In this document: in pieces, positions 1 to 13,143 of the stretch | Layout: the number at the start of each line of letters is the position of its first letter | How positions within the stretch are numbered: position 1 is the first letter of the stretch | DNA from: DAINPP01 sp963667315 | Lineage (GTDB): Bacteria; Thermotogota; Thermotogae; MWEM01 | Direction: 5' to 3' | Assembly (NCBI GenBank): GCA_963667315.1 | Contig: OY763325.1 | Location: 2,480,001 to 2,544,000, forward strand | DNA length: 64,000 bases | Position numbers and translations under genes: made by a program | The notes under the pieces: generated by a model | Database searches by the model: none | Told to the model about the DNA's origin: nothing | Seen by the model: only the letters and a program-made list of their open reading frames with translations

Positions 1-2601
1 GGTGATATGGTCAACAAGGGCACACCGGCATGGTCTGATAAATATCGGTACATGGAATGTTATTGGCTAAATAATCTCGTTGATGCGATGGCATATGGAA
101 ACCATGAAGGGGATTATGGACGAAACGTCTTTAATGCCGTTTTAAAAGATCTGACTTATCCAGTTCTCTGCTCAAATCTCGAAGATGAACATGGACAATC
201 AATCTTCAATTACGGACAAAAGACTTATATCACTTTCGATACAAATGGTGTAAAGCTTGGTGTTTTTGCACTCGCCGGAAGTGATTACGATTCTTTGGTA
301 AAACTTGAAGACCGACCCATAGAAGGCGCCGTTTTCACCGACAGAAAAAAAATTGCCAAAAAAGTGATCAGCGAGATGAAGACAGACGGTTGTGACCTAA
401 TCGTCCTCATCGGTCATGCAACAACAGAGGAGGATATACAGCTCGCAAAAGCTGTTGATGGGATAGATATCATCTTTGGAACACACAGTCATCTAAGACA
501 ACCCCTTACAAAAATAGATGATACCCAAACCTATATGATATCCCCTTATCAATACGGTGTTTATGTCTCAAACGTGATAGTTCGTTTCGATAAAAAGGGT
601 GAAAAGTCTTTCGAAGGCAGCCTGATAAAGATGGATAAAACAATCCCCGAAGATCCTTATTTTGTTGAAAAAGTTGCCACCCTTCAAAAAGAATTGGAAG
701 CGGATGAACAGTATGCCTATCTTTTTGAAGAACTCGGAACCGTATCGGGAGAGATTTCGACAGATGGCTTGGAACATGGGGAATCTGAAATCGGAAATCT
801 CGTAACCGATCTCATGAGAAAGGCCGGCCACTCACATGTTGCGCTTTCAACGGCAAGCAGTTTCAGAACTTCTATTGCACCAGGCATACTCAATTTTGAA
901 GCGTTAAAAAATGCCATCCCCTACAAGAACTTCCTGTATGTTTACGATATGGCAGGTTCTCAACTGATGGACCTGATCACCCTTAGTTTTTCAAAGGCAG
1001 GAACTCACAATTTCTCACAGATTTCCGGGGCAAAAATCCTCTTCAACGATGATGGTGTCATCTCGTGTCAGATTTTAAAAAATTCTGAAAACCCTTCCGA
1101 GGGCTACGAAAAAGTCCATGCACAAAAAATATATAAAGTGGCAACAACCAATTATCAAGGCCTTTACGCGACGGATTACAAGGATATCTTTGCCGATTGC
1201 ACGATGACCACAACAGAAATAGATATTCAGGAGCTGACATCAGACTTCTTCAGGCAAAATAACAATATCAGGGGGTATCTTGACGGAAGAATAGAATACG
1301 TTCCAGAAGCAAAAAAAGAAGTTGAACTGAAAGAAAAAGACACTTACAAAATAGGTATTTTTTCAGATCCGCATTATTTTTCAAAAACACTCCATCCCGA
1401 AGGAGAAGCTTTTGAAAATTACCTTGCCAAAGACAGAAAATTACTTCATCTAAGTGCTGACATTACCGAAGAAACGGTTAATCAGCTGATAGCAAGTGAT
1501 TGTGATCTCATTATCGTCCCCGGTGATCTAACTAAAGATGGAGAAAAGTCATGCCATGAAGAATTTGCCACTCACCTAAAAAGATTATCCGACAGCGGAA
1601 AACCGATTTTTGTTATCAACGGAAATCACGATATCAACAATCCCGCTGCAGTAGAATTCAAAGATGAGAACACACAAGCGATTAAATCCATTACCCCATC
1701 CGAATTCAGAGAAATTTATGCCGATTATGGTTATAACAAAGCAATCGAAAGCGATATACACTCACTCAGTTATGTAGTGGAACCGGCTTCATGGCTCAGA
1801 ATCATCGCGATGGATTCCTGTTTCTACACGTCCAATTACAGTAGAGATCACCCATACACAGGAGGCTTTTTTACCGATGATACCTATCAATGGATCAAAG
1901 AAAAGATCAAAGAAGGAAAAAAGAAGGGCCAGATCGTCATTGGGTTTATGCATCATGGTATCATTCCTCATCTTGGTGTTCAGGAACAATTTTTTGCTGA
2001 ATACCTGGTGGATGAATGGGAAAAAGTCGCAACGGATTTCGCCGAGAACGGTATGCAACTTGTGTTCACCGGACATTTCCACGCTCAGGATATTTCGGAA
2101 TATGTAACCGCAAACGGTAAACATATCTGGGATGTTCAGACCGGTTCACTTGTTACATATCCAATTCCGTATCGGGAGGTTATTATCAGTAAAGACGGTA
2201 AAGCAGAAATTGACAGCAAACTGATAACACAACTTAAAAATGTGGATAATTTTGGAAAATACTCAAAGGAATTCCTTTACAACGGCATGATAACACTTAT
2301 TCCATATATGCTGAAAACACAGATTGTCAATTACGGAATCCCTCAGATAATGGCTGATGCCTATGTCACCTCCCTACTCAATCAGAAAGCAGGTCCATAC
2401 ACTTTAACGGATCTTGCGGCAAAGGTCGTAACCGATTATTATGCCGGAGATGAAAATCCTTCTGATGAAATAAAAGCTGCAATAGAAGAACTTAAAGAAA
2501 GTAAAAATAAAATACTGGTCATGATCGGTGGGCTCCTTGAATCCTACACATTGGATACGCCACCGCAGGATAACGCCATTACATTATATCTCTCAAAATA
2601 A
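1..2601 (+). CDS. Double metallophosphoesterase (5'-nucleotidase family plus calcineurin-like domain), 5' partial
   Basis: The reading frame is open from base 1, and the first codons (Gly-Asp-Met-Val-Asn) look like the metal-binding GD motif of 5'-nucleotidases, so the true start lies upstream. Counting from Met at base 7, the first unit shows GNHEGD near residue 33, GHATTEED near 136 and GTHSHL near 158, followed by a 5'-nucleotidase C-terminal-like domain (NFEALKNAIPY). A second metallophosphoesterase follows, with FSDPHYF near 450, PGDLTKDGE near 505, NGNHD near 538, GFMHHG near 645 and FTGHFHAQD near 687. Enzymes of this class release phosphate from nucleotides or other phosphoesters, usually outside the cytoplasm; any signal peptide would be in the missing part. 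Both metal sites look intact. The substrate is unknown. Confidence 0.85.
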   Translation, partial: GDMVNKGTPAWSDKYRYMECYWLNNLVDAMAYGNHEGDYGRNVFNAVLKDLTYPVLCSNLEDEHGQSIFNYGQKTYITFDTNGVKLGVFALAGSDYDSLVKLEDRPIEGAVFTDRKKIAKKVISEMKTDGCDLIVLIGHATTEEDIQLAKAVDGIDIIFGTHSHLRQPLTKIDDTQTYMISPYQYGVYVSNVIVRFDKKGEKSFEGSLIKMDKTIPEDPYFVEKVATLQKELEADEQYAYLFEELGTVSGEISTDGLEHGESEIGNLVTDLMRKAGHSHVALSTASSFRTSIAPGILNFEALKNAIPYKNFLYVYDMAGSQLMDLITLSFSKAGTHNFSQISGAKILFNDDGVISCQILKNSENPSEGYEKVHAQKIYKVATTNYQGLYATDYKDIFADCTMTTTEIDIQELTSDFFRQNNNIRGYLDGRIEYVPEAKKEVELKEKDTYKIGIFSDPHYFSKTLHPEGEAFENYLAKDRKLLHLSADITEETVNQLIASDCDLIIVPGDLTKDGEKSCHEEFATHLKRLSDSGKPIFVINGNHDINNPAAVEFKDENTQAIKSITPSEFREIYADYGYNKAIESDIHSLSYVVEPASWLRIIAMDSCFYTSNYSRDHPYTGGFFTDDTYQWIKEKIKEGKKKGQIVIGFMHHGIIPHLGVQEQFFAEYLVDEWEKVATDFAENGMQLVFTGHFHAQDISEYVTANGKHIWDVQTGSLVTYPIPYREVIISKDGKAEIDSKLITQLKNVDNFGKYSKEFLYNGMITLIPYMLKTQIVNYGIPQIMADAYVTSLLNQKAGPYTLTDLAAKVVTDYYAGDENPSDEIKAAIEELKESKNKILVMIGGLLESYTLDTPPQDNAITLYLSK

Positions 2602-2605
2602 AACA

Positions 2606-2626
2606 AGAGGGGGATATCCCCCCTCT
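2606..2626. terminator. Bidirectional terminator between convergent genes
   Basis: AGAGGGGG-ATAT-CCCCCCTCT forms a strong GC stem with a four-base loop. It sits between the stop of the phosphoesterase and the stop of the converging HD-GYP gene, so it can serve both. Confidence 0.7.
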
Positions 2627-2656
2627 AATTAAATATGCCCGCCGATATCAAATCTT

Positions 2657-3901
2657 TTATCCTTTGATAAACTCTTCAAACACATCATAATACGTCCCTT
2701 TGATTGCAGGATGGTTCTCTTTAACAAGTTTTTCAAGTTGTCTGTAGACAATGGCATCCAACTTACCTAATTTAACTTCCTCATAGATAATCTCCAAAGC
2801 CTTCATGGGATGCATAGCATTTCTGTAAGGTCTATCCTCAATCAACGCACTATATACATCGGCAACCTGTAAGATCCTTGAATATAATGTCAATTCACTC
2901 TTCACAAGTCCTTGCGGATAGCCTGAACCATCAAGACGCTCATGATGAGACGCAGCGATCCTTGAAAGATAGTGAAGACCACTTTCATTCAAAAATTCAA
3001 ACGTATCGACAATATGATGCTTCATAATCTGCATTTCGTTAACCGTTAAAAAGCCTTTTTTATGTAAGATAGGTAAAGGTGTTTTAATTTTCCCCATATC
3101 ATGCATTAAGGCAGATAATTCAAGAATTTTTGCATCCGTTTCGCCCATTAACTCCAGCGCAATCTGTCCACTTACCTTGGAAGTCACCGTACTATGATTC
3201 CGAGTATAACGACTTCGCGCATCAAGAAGGTATGAGATAACTTTCATGACCTGTATCGCATGCTCCAAACTAAAATAATAACTATTAATCTCCCAATCAA
3301 CCTGTTCATACACTGCAAATTTAAGATCGGAAGTTTTTATGATGGACAAGATTGAGGGATCGATACCCATTTGACTCAATTCCTTTAAAAGGAACTTTAT
3401 TTTTTCATGATGATTGGATAAATCCTCTCTTAAATAAACTCTTGATATCAGATCGGCCGCCTGAATACAATTGATAGCTGCTACCAATTCCTCATCTGTT
3501 TCTTTAATCCCAATCAGCGGCGTATGATGGTAAATCAGCATTTTCTGAAATTCGGTTGAAAATTCGATTTTTTTCAGAAATAAACTACCAAATAATGAAT
3601 GTTTATTTCTCCCATCATATTCCAGTACTATACTTTCAAGATTTGGTTCTTCCAATAGAAATTTATAACTTTGATCATATGCTTCTGTTAAAACCATCAT
3701 TAAGAGAGAAATATCATGGAATAACCCTGTAAAATATAATTTCAGGGGATGATAAGATAAATTCATTCTTTTCGAAAGATAAACAAAAGCATTTGCCGTT
3801 GTTTTTGAATGATTGATTAATGGTCTGTACAATGAATTCTCAAGTAGTAAAAACAATCTGGTAAGGGTTTTCAAGGGGATTTTAAATCTTAAATCAGGCA
3901 T
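2657..3901 (-). CDS. HD-GYP domain protein with N-terminal HD-like domain
   Basis: The C-terminal half carries HDMGK (about residues 267-271), the HHE...LDGSGYPQG motif (GYP about 326-328) and a metal-binding Asp in ILQVADVYSAL. These mark HD-GYP phosphodiesterases, which usually degrade cyclic di-GMP. The N-terminal half has a second HD-like pattern (FHDISLL about 61-67, IYHHTPL, CIQAADL), so it is probably a tandem HD protein in which the first copy could be regulatory. There is no membrane segment or receiver domain. The ATG follows AAGGAAGG. It is a single-gene unit converging on the phosphoesterase. Confidence 0.85.
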   Translation of the reverse strand: MPDLRFKIPLKTLTRLFLLLENSLYRPLINHSKTTANAFVYLSKRMNLSYHPLKLYFTGLFHDISLLMMVLTEAYDQSYKFLLEEPNLESIVLEYDGRNKHSLFGSLFLKKIEFSTEFQKMLIYHHTPLIGIKETDEELVAAINCIQAADLISRVYLREDLSNHHEKIKFLLKELSQMGIDPSILSIIKTSDLKFAVYEQVDWEINSYYFSLEHAIQVMKVISYLLDARSRYTRNHSTVTSKVSGQIALELMGETDAKILELSALMHDMGKIKTPLPILHKKGFLTVNEMQIMKHHIVDTFEFLNESGLHYLSRIAASHHERLDGSGYPQGLVKSELTLYSRILQVADVYSALIEDRPYRNAMHPMKALEIIYEEVKLGKLDAIVYRQLEKLVKENHPAIKGTYYDVFEEFIKG

Positions 3902-4008
3902 TATACAACCTTCCTTGGAAAAAGATACAACATTATATCACAACACAAACAAAGGGTAAGGATAATATATGTGGCGTTGCATAATCTTTCCGTAAGAACA
4001 AAAAGAAA

Positions 4009-4032
4009 ACCCCATCCTAAAAAGGATGGGGT
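4009..4032 (-). terminator. rRNA operon terminator
   Basis: Read on the minus strand, ACCCCATCC-N6-GGATGGGGT is followed by TTTTCTTTTT. It lies 12 bases past the 5S end. Confidence 0.85.
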
Positions 4033-4043
4033 ATAAAAGAAAA

Positions 4044-4161
<118 letters not shown>

Positions 4162-4374
4162 ATAAAGGGTATGTTCTCAAGAAAGACTATCTTTCTCATG
4201 AACAAAATAAGTCATTCAAAATAGCATAAGGAATTTTCATTACGTTTTAAAACTGACGCTTATTATTCGGAACTCTGTCAAGTTCCATTTTATCCTTCTT
4301 CCGATTATTCTTCTGAAGGAAGTGGAGTTTTGTACTTTAAACTCCCAAGGAACTCGTTTCTCAAGTTCCAATTA

Positions 4375-9312
<4,938 letters not shown>

Positions 9313-9745
9313 TATGTAACTAATTACATCGTAATTAGTAAAAATCGCTTCAGGTCTTCCCTGTTGTCACTCAGTGATTATGGTCTGAACTTTTCAGTTC
9401 GGTCTCCCGTATAAAACTTGTCTTTCAAACTATCTCATGAAGTATTCAAAGAATACTTCGAGAAGCTCGTCCCTCAAGCTTCACATCACTTTGGTTTTTT
9501 CGGTTTGGAGATTTGTTCAGAATCTCCTCGCACTCAAATTATATCTGCCCGATATAATTCGCGTTGGAGTCAAAATTTTCATCTTGTCTCACTTGCTGGT
9601 TCGTCTATTTTTCGTTATCCGTTTTTCAATGACCTGGTCTTCTTCGAAGCCCTTTAAGTTTACTTCGTAAACTTATCATCTAAGGTTCTTCTACTTTCAG
9701 GAACTCTTTCGTTTCTTTTGCCGCTCTCTCTCGAACAGCAGGGCT

Positions 9746-9774
9746 ATCTTACCATTCCTCCACTCTTTTGTCAA
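9746..9774 (-). promoter_or_regulatory. rRNA operon promoter
   Basis: On the minus strand TTGACA, 17 bases, TAAGAT. Transcription would start near 9738, giving a leader of about 425 bases before the 16S. Positions 9313-9738 hold only this leader; I see no gene there. Confidence 0.75.
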
Positions 9775-10002
9775 TTAACCTGTCATTCCTTTCTTGTAAC
9801 TAACTGGTGAATCAATTAATCTTTTCTCTTTTTTCTTCATCTTTGTTTATTCTTTTTGGGGTATAATGATTTGTTTGGCTGTTTTTTCTTAAATCATTCC
9901 TCCGCAACTCAACACAAGTCATTACACTCAAACAACAAAGCCACCAAATACAGAGCACCCAAAATAAATTCGTATTTGACAACAATTTCAAAAAACAAAA
10001 AA

Positions 10003-10021
10003 GCAGACAAAAAATGTCTGC
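10003..10021 (-). terminator. Terminator of the 11.9-10.1 kb gene pair
   Basis: GCAGACA-N5-TGTCTGC followed on the minus strand by TTTTTTGTTTTTT, just after the stop at 10055. The stretch from here to the rRNA promoter (10022-10054, and 9775-10002) holds nothing else that I recognise. Confidence 0.85.
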
Positions 10022-10054
10022 CTCTTTCTATTAATCAAAACATATAGTTTTATA

Positions 10055-10981
10055 CTATACTTCAATCCTCCCAAAACCCCTAATTAAGAGAAGTGTGTTC
10101 AATGTAAGCACTCCCTGCCATTCTTTTTTCGCGATTTCCCACGCTTCCGGATAAACACCCCACTGCCAGTTCGTATCAATGAAATGATCTTTTTTCAGCA
10201 GTTCAATGTAATAATCAAGATGTATGTCAATTAATTCCTGCGAGATACCAAAATGCGGGAGTTTTGAATCGTTTATAAAATCCAGCGGTCTTGGGACATA
10301 AGTTGTCCATTGACTCACGTCACGACATATGAGTGTGTCACACGCCTGAGTTACCTTCTTCTCAATACGTTTCGCCTTTTCCGGATCGTTTTGTTTTTTC
10401 AAGAGTTCAACATAACAATATACTTCATGTTCTGCCTTAAATTCATCTTTCGCTTCAAGCTTCTGTATGGCAATTTCATTCAATGCTTCAATATCAATCT
10501 TTTTTACATAAGCTTTTCTTTCCAGCAAATGCCCTATCAGATCTGCTGTTGGGTTCCCCCAGGAATTATCAATAACCGTCATTCCCTGTTCCTCATCAAA
10601 ATTCCACCACGGTGCATGCGGATAATCGTTCACTTCTTTGGATACGGTAAACCATCTCTGTTTTTCGTAATCAAATACATCTTCAAGATAATTGATGGTC
10701 TTTTTTGTCATTTCTTCAGCTGCTCCACTACTCACATGTTCTGACATTATCGTCAAGGCAACAGATGTGTGCATCGGATTTGAAAGTGGTATTGTGAAAT
10801 CCGATTCTATACCATGACCGAATCCACCATCTTCATTCTGGAATTCTTCCAATGCTGCGAGGATTGACTGTTCATTTTCTTTCTCAAAACAATGAATGAA
10901 TATTTCTTTTTCAAGGTTTCTTGCGCGTTTCATGAATTCATCTCTGACTAAACCAAATTCTGCTTTACTTAAAATATTCAA
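10055..10981 (-). CDS. Prenyltransferase/squalene-oxidase-repeat-like protein of unknown function
   Basis: 308 residues. The segment FQNEDGGFGHGIESD (about 47-61) is a typical QW-like/terpenoid cyclase repeat (NxDGGFG), and the rest looks alpha-helical, consistent with an alpha/alpha toroid. No catalytic DxDD motif of cyclases is obvious, so enzymatic terpene chemistry is unlikely to be safe to claim. The TTG start follows GAGAGGTGAACGG. It lies 33 bases downstream of the DUF89 gene and probably shares its transcript. Confidence 0.6.
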   Translation of the reverse strand: MNILSKAEFGLVRDEFMKRARNLEKEIFIHCFEKENEQSILAALEEFQNEDGGFGHGIESDFTIPLSNPMHTSVALTIMSEHVSSGAAEEMTKKTINYLEDVFDYEKQRWFTVSKEVNDYPHAPWWNFDEEQGMTVIDNSWGNPTADLIGHLLERKAYVKKIDIEALNEIAIQKLEAKDEFKAEHEVYCYVELLKKQNDPEKAKRIEKKVTQACDTLICRDVSQWTTYVPRPLDFINDSKLPHFGISQELIDIHLDYYIELLKKDHFIDTNWQWGVYPEAWEIAKKEWQGVLTLNTLLLIRGFGRIEV

Positions 10982-11014
10982 AACCGTTCACCTCTCAATA
11001 GATTTTCAGACTTT

Positions 11015-11887
11015 TCAGACCAGTCTGTTTGAAAAGAGTGACGTTCCCCGTTTTACCCCTAAATATTTAGATATGGTACCACATTTTGACATCAGGCAGA
11101 AATACAATTTTTCGCATGCGTCTTTTGAAAGGCCTTCAAAATTCCCCTGACCTTTTGAAATGATAACATCCGCTTTGCTGAAAACCTCCCGGAACACATC
11201 CGTTGTTTTTTCAAGAATTGTTCCGGGGTAAATGGATCCGGAATCAATAACCTCACATACATCGTTGAGTTTTATGAATTCTGCCTCCTTCATCGTCACA
11301 TCGTTGATGATCGGCCTTCCTCTCACGGCTGCGTATATCTTCAAATTTGGATAATACTCTGATATCTTCTGTATAAAGAGTTTGTCAAAAACAATCTCTC
11401 CGGCATTATCCAAAATATACAATAAATTCCTCGCATCTTTAAGCCTTGCCTCAAAGTCATCAAAATGATCAACTTCAAAATCGAGATGAAAGGCATTGTA
11501 TATGATTTCTTTTTCAAACTTATCCAAATCAACATCATGTGCACCCATATCAATATGATTTCCAAGTGCGGATAATTTGGCGTAAACCTCAAGCGGCCAA
11601 GTATCTCTTTCCGGATCTTTCTCAATATATTTAACAATATTCATCGCCATAAGATTCGCTTGCCGCTTCGGTTTTTCAAAAATATCTTGAATCCCAAGTT
11701 CCTCTTCTATCAGCGAATAGATGATATCTGCCATTTCAACCGGTGCGATATCCGTTTTCATCCCGGAAAATGCCTCACACGCTTTCTTATATAATAGAAA
11801 TGCCTTTTCATCATTCAGATTAATGAATGTAATGGCACGTTTTAACTGTTCAAAATGACAGGGTATACAATCGGGAAAGACCTTCAT
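11015..11887 (-). CDS. DUF89/ARMT1-like damage-control phosphatase
   Basis: 290 residues. MKVFPDCIPCH at the N-terminus gives the Cys pair typical of prokaryotic DUF89 proteins. LYILDNAGEIVFD (Asp-Asn metal site), AVRGRPIINDVT and DVIISKGQGNFEGL are the family's active-site blocks. DUF89 enzymes are metal-dependent phosphatases thought to remove damaged sugar-phosphate metabolites. The ATG follows AGAGGTG. Downstream is the terpenoid-cyclase-fold gene; upstream is the terminator of the micro-protein operon. Confidence 0.88.
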   Translation of the reverse strand: MKVFPDCIPCHFEQLKRAITFINLNDEKAFLLYKKACEAFSGMKTDIAPVEMADIIYSLIEEELGIQDIFEKPKRQANLMAMNIVKYIEKDPERDTWPLEVYAKLSALGNHIDMGAHDVDLDKFEKEIIYNAFHLDFEVDHFDDFEARLKDARNLLYILDNAGEIVFDKLFIQKISEYYPNLKIYAAVRGRPIINDVTMKEAEFIKLNDVCEVIDSGSIYPGTILEKTTDVFREVFSKADVIISKGQGNFEGLSKDACEKLYFCLMSKCGTISKYLGVKRGTSLFSNRLV

Positions 11888-11989
11888 TTAAGCACCTCTA
11901 CTTTATCTTTCAGTTTTTTTCAAAAAACACATTCAGAACCGTTCATCTTCCAATTGGGTTTCTTCAAAAAATCTACACACTGTGCAACG

Positions 11990-11995
11990 ATTATA
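11990..11995 (-). promoter_or_regulatory. Possible -10 box for the DUF89 gene
   Basis: A perfect TATAAT on the minus strand, about 100 bases before the DUF89 start. The -35 position falls in the preceding terminator stem and is poor (ATTAGT), so this is tentative. Confidence 0.35.
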
Positions 11996-12000
11996 GCATA

Positions 12001-12036
12001 ATAAAAACGGGTACTAATTATAAATTGTACCCGTTT
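12001..12036 (-). terminator. Terminator of the micro-protein operon
   Basis: AAACGGGTAC-N12-GTACCCGTTT, a perfect 10-bp stem, followed on the minus strand by TTTTTATT. It ends the run of six tiny genes. Confidence 0.85.
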
Positions 12037-12094
12037 CAATGTGTGTTCTTATTCATTTTATCATCCTTATTCTGCGAATTTTATGGCTCTATAA

Positions 12095-12187
12095 TCAATA
12101 TCTGTACAAATCCTGGAAGAATTCTATTCTTGATTTTTTCTGAACCAAATCGCCCTCTCTGTTCACTCCAAATTTTATCTTATCCAC
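12095..12187 (-). CDS. Micro-protein, family B copy 3 (30 aa)
   Basis: GTG start 7 bases after GGAGGT. The 30-residue product begins MDKIKFGVNR and ends IEFFQDLYRY. The C-terminal block (E-F-[FY]-Q-[DG]-L-Y-R-[FY]) matches the two genes upstream, while the N-terminal part is free to vary. It is last of six genes on one transcript, directly before the terminator. Function unknown. It is too short for routine gene callers. Confidence 0.7.
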   Translation of the reverse strand: MDKIKFGVNREGDLVQKKSRIEFFQDLYRY

Positions 12188-12233
12188 TTTCAACACCTCC
12201 TTAATCAATTTAATCATCTGATATCACTTTAAT

Positions 12234-12323
12234 CTAATATCTGTATAGACCCTGATAAAATTCTGTTTTCTCTCTTAATTCATCCAATCTGTTTCTCTTA
12301 TATTTGTATTCCTTATTTTTCAT
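12234..12323 (-). CDS. Micro-protein, family B copy 2 (29 aa)
   Basis: ATG after GGAGGG. The product begins MKNKEYKYKR and ends EFYQGLYRY. It is highly charged and has no hydrophobic stretch, so a membrane toxin is unlikely. The conserved end is shared with copies at 12095 and 12351. Function unknown. Confidence 0.72.
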   Translation of the reverse strand: MKNKEYKYKRNRLDELREKTEFYQGLYRY

Positions 12324-12350
12324 ACTATTGCCCTCCAAAATGCCTTTCTA

Positions 12351-12443
12351 TTAAAATCTGTACAAATCCTGATAAAACTCTACCTGCTCTTCTCTTTCTT
12401 TATGCCTCTTCTTTTTAAAAATATCAAATTTATCTTCAAACAT
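12351..12443 (-). CDS. Micro-protein, family B copy 1 (30 aa)
   Basis: ATG after AAAGGAGTG. The product begins MFEDKFDIFK and ends VEFYQDLYRF. The last nine residues match the other family B members. The ribosome site begins at the stop codon of the family A gene before it, so translation is probably coupled. Confidence 0.72.
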   Translation of the reverse strand: MFEDKFDIFKKKRHKEREEQVEFYQDLYRF

Positions 12444-12457
12444 TTTAAAACACTCCT

Positions 12458-12574
12458 TTAAAATCTCATCGTCCATTCAACCTGTTCTCTTGCCGATTCC
12501 AATTCAGCTCTCAATAAATCCTTATCGATCTTATCGTTTTTCCCGAATGTTAGCTGTGTAAAAAGCTTCTTCAT
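12458..12574 (-). CDS. Micro-protein, family A copy 3 (38 aa)
   Basis: ATG with an AAGGAGGG site. The product begins MKKLFTQLTFGKNDK and ends ESAREQVEWTMRF. It is the same length as the two genes upstream and alike at both ends: MKKLFTQ[LI], then ESAR-x-Q-[LV]-EW-[ST]-[LM]-RF. The middle varies. No family that I recognise. Confidence 0.75.
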   Translation of the reverse strand: MKKLFTQLTFGKNDKIDKDLLRAELESAREQVEWTMRF

Positions 12575-12587
12575 TTCCTATCCCTCC

Positions 12588-12704
12588 TTAGAATCTCAGT
12601 GACCATTCAAGTTGTTCTCTCGCAGATTCAATCTCTTCCTTAAGAAGTCTTGTATCTATCTTCTCCATCTTCCCAAAAGTGAGCTGTGTAAATAATTTTT
12701 TCAT
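12588..12704 (-). CDS. Micro-protein, family A copy 2 (38 aa)
   Basis: The stop of copy 1 runs straight into this gene's GGAGGT ribosome site. The product begins MKKLFTQLTFGKMEK and ends ESAREQLEWSLRF. Conserved start, length and C-terminus with variable middle point to selection on the peptide rather than on DNA structure. Confidence 0.78.
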   Translation of the reverse strand: MKKLFTQLTFGKMEKIDTRLLKEEIESAREQLEWSLRF

Positions 12705-12716
12705 AAACCAACCTCC

Positions 12717-12833
12717 TTAAAACCTCAGTGACCATTCAAGTTGCGATCTGGCAGATTCAATCTCGTTCTTCAAAACTTCTTTGTTTGCCTTTCCTTCTTT
12801 ATCGAATAAAATCTGAGTAAATAGCTTTTTCAT
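12717..12833 (-). CDS. Micro-protein, family A copy 1 (38 aa)
   Basis: First peptide gene of the operon, ATG 8 bases after TGGAGGT. The product begins MKKLFTQILFDKEGK and ends ESARSQLEWSLRF. It is amphipathic and charged, with a C-terminal Trp and final Arg-Phe. It lacks a signal peptide or Cys residues. It could be a signalling peptide precursor, a small regulator or a subunit of something made elsewhere; nothing in the window decides. Confidence 0.78.
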   Translation of the reverse strand: MKKLFTQILFDKEGKANKEVLKNEIESARSQLEWSLRF

Positions 12834-12838
12834 AATTT

Positions 12839-12889
12839 TTACCTCCATTTTTTTGTTCTACAAAGTCTTTTTTTAATTCGTTTCATCAT
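12839..12889 (-). CDS. Possible 16-aa basic leader peptide
   Basis: MMKRIKKRLCRTKKWR lies between the promoter and the first micro-protein gene. Its TAA stop overlaps the GGAGGTAA ribosome site of that gene. The upstream ribosome site is weak, so it may simply be part of the leader. Confidence 0.3.
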   Translation of the reverse strand: MMKRIKKRLCRTKKWR

Positions 12890-12908
12890 TTCACTCATCT
12901 ACATCCAT

Positions 12909-12937
12909 ATATTATCACACTAAATAACAAATGTCAA
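12909..12937 (-). promoter_or_regulatory. Consensus promoter of the micro-protein operon
   Basis: TTGACA, 17 bases, TAATAT on the minus strand, as good as the tRNA promoter at 15828. It suggests strong vegetative transcription, with a 5' leader of about 70 bases. Confidence 0.82.
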
Positions 12938-13083
12938 GTGTTTATTTAATAATTTTTAGTTTGAACTCAATTTTATTAAAAGTTAAATCAATATAATTTC
13001 AAAACAATTTATGTTTTTTAGTATTTATGCGTATTTTGGGTTTTGCATAAAAATCCTTGTAAAAAAAGATTTTAATTTCAATC

Positions 13084-13112
13084 TTTATTTTTTTTATATA
13101 AAATGCTATATT
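13084..13112 (+). promoter_or_regulatory. Possible promoter of the YitT gene
   Basis: TTTATT, 17 bases, TATATT. Just upstream, AAAGATT...AATCTTT (around 13066-13086) forms a small inverted repeat that may be an operator or weak hairpin. Confidence 0.35.
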
Positions 13113-13143
13113 CTTTCGAAATTATAAAAGAGGAGGTTAAAAA

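Noticed and set aside
9418..9670. Two overlapping frames in the rRNA leader
   Set aside because: Transcribed leader region on the other strand; no ribosome sites and low-complexity residues.
10310..10744. 144-codon plus-strand frame
   Set aside because: Antisense shadow of the terpenoid-cyclase-fold gene.
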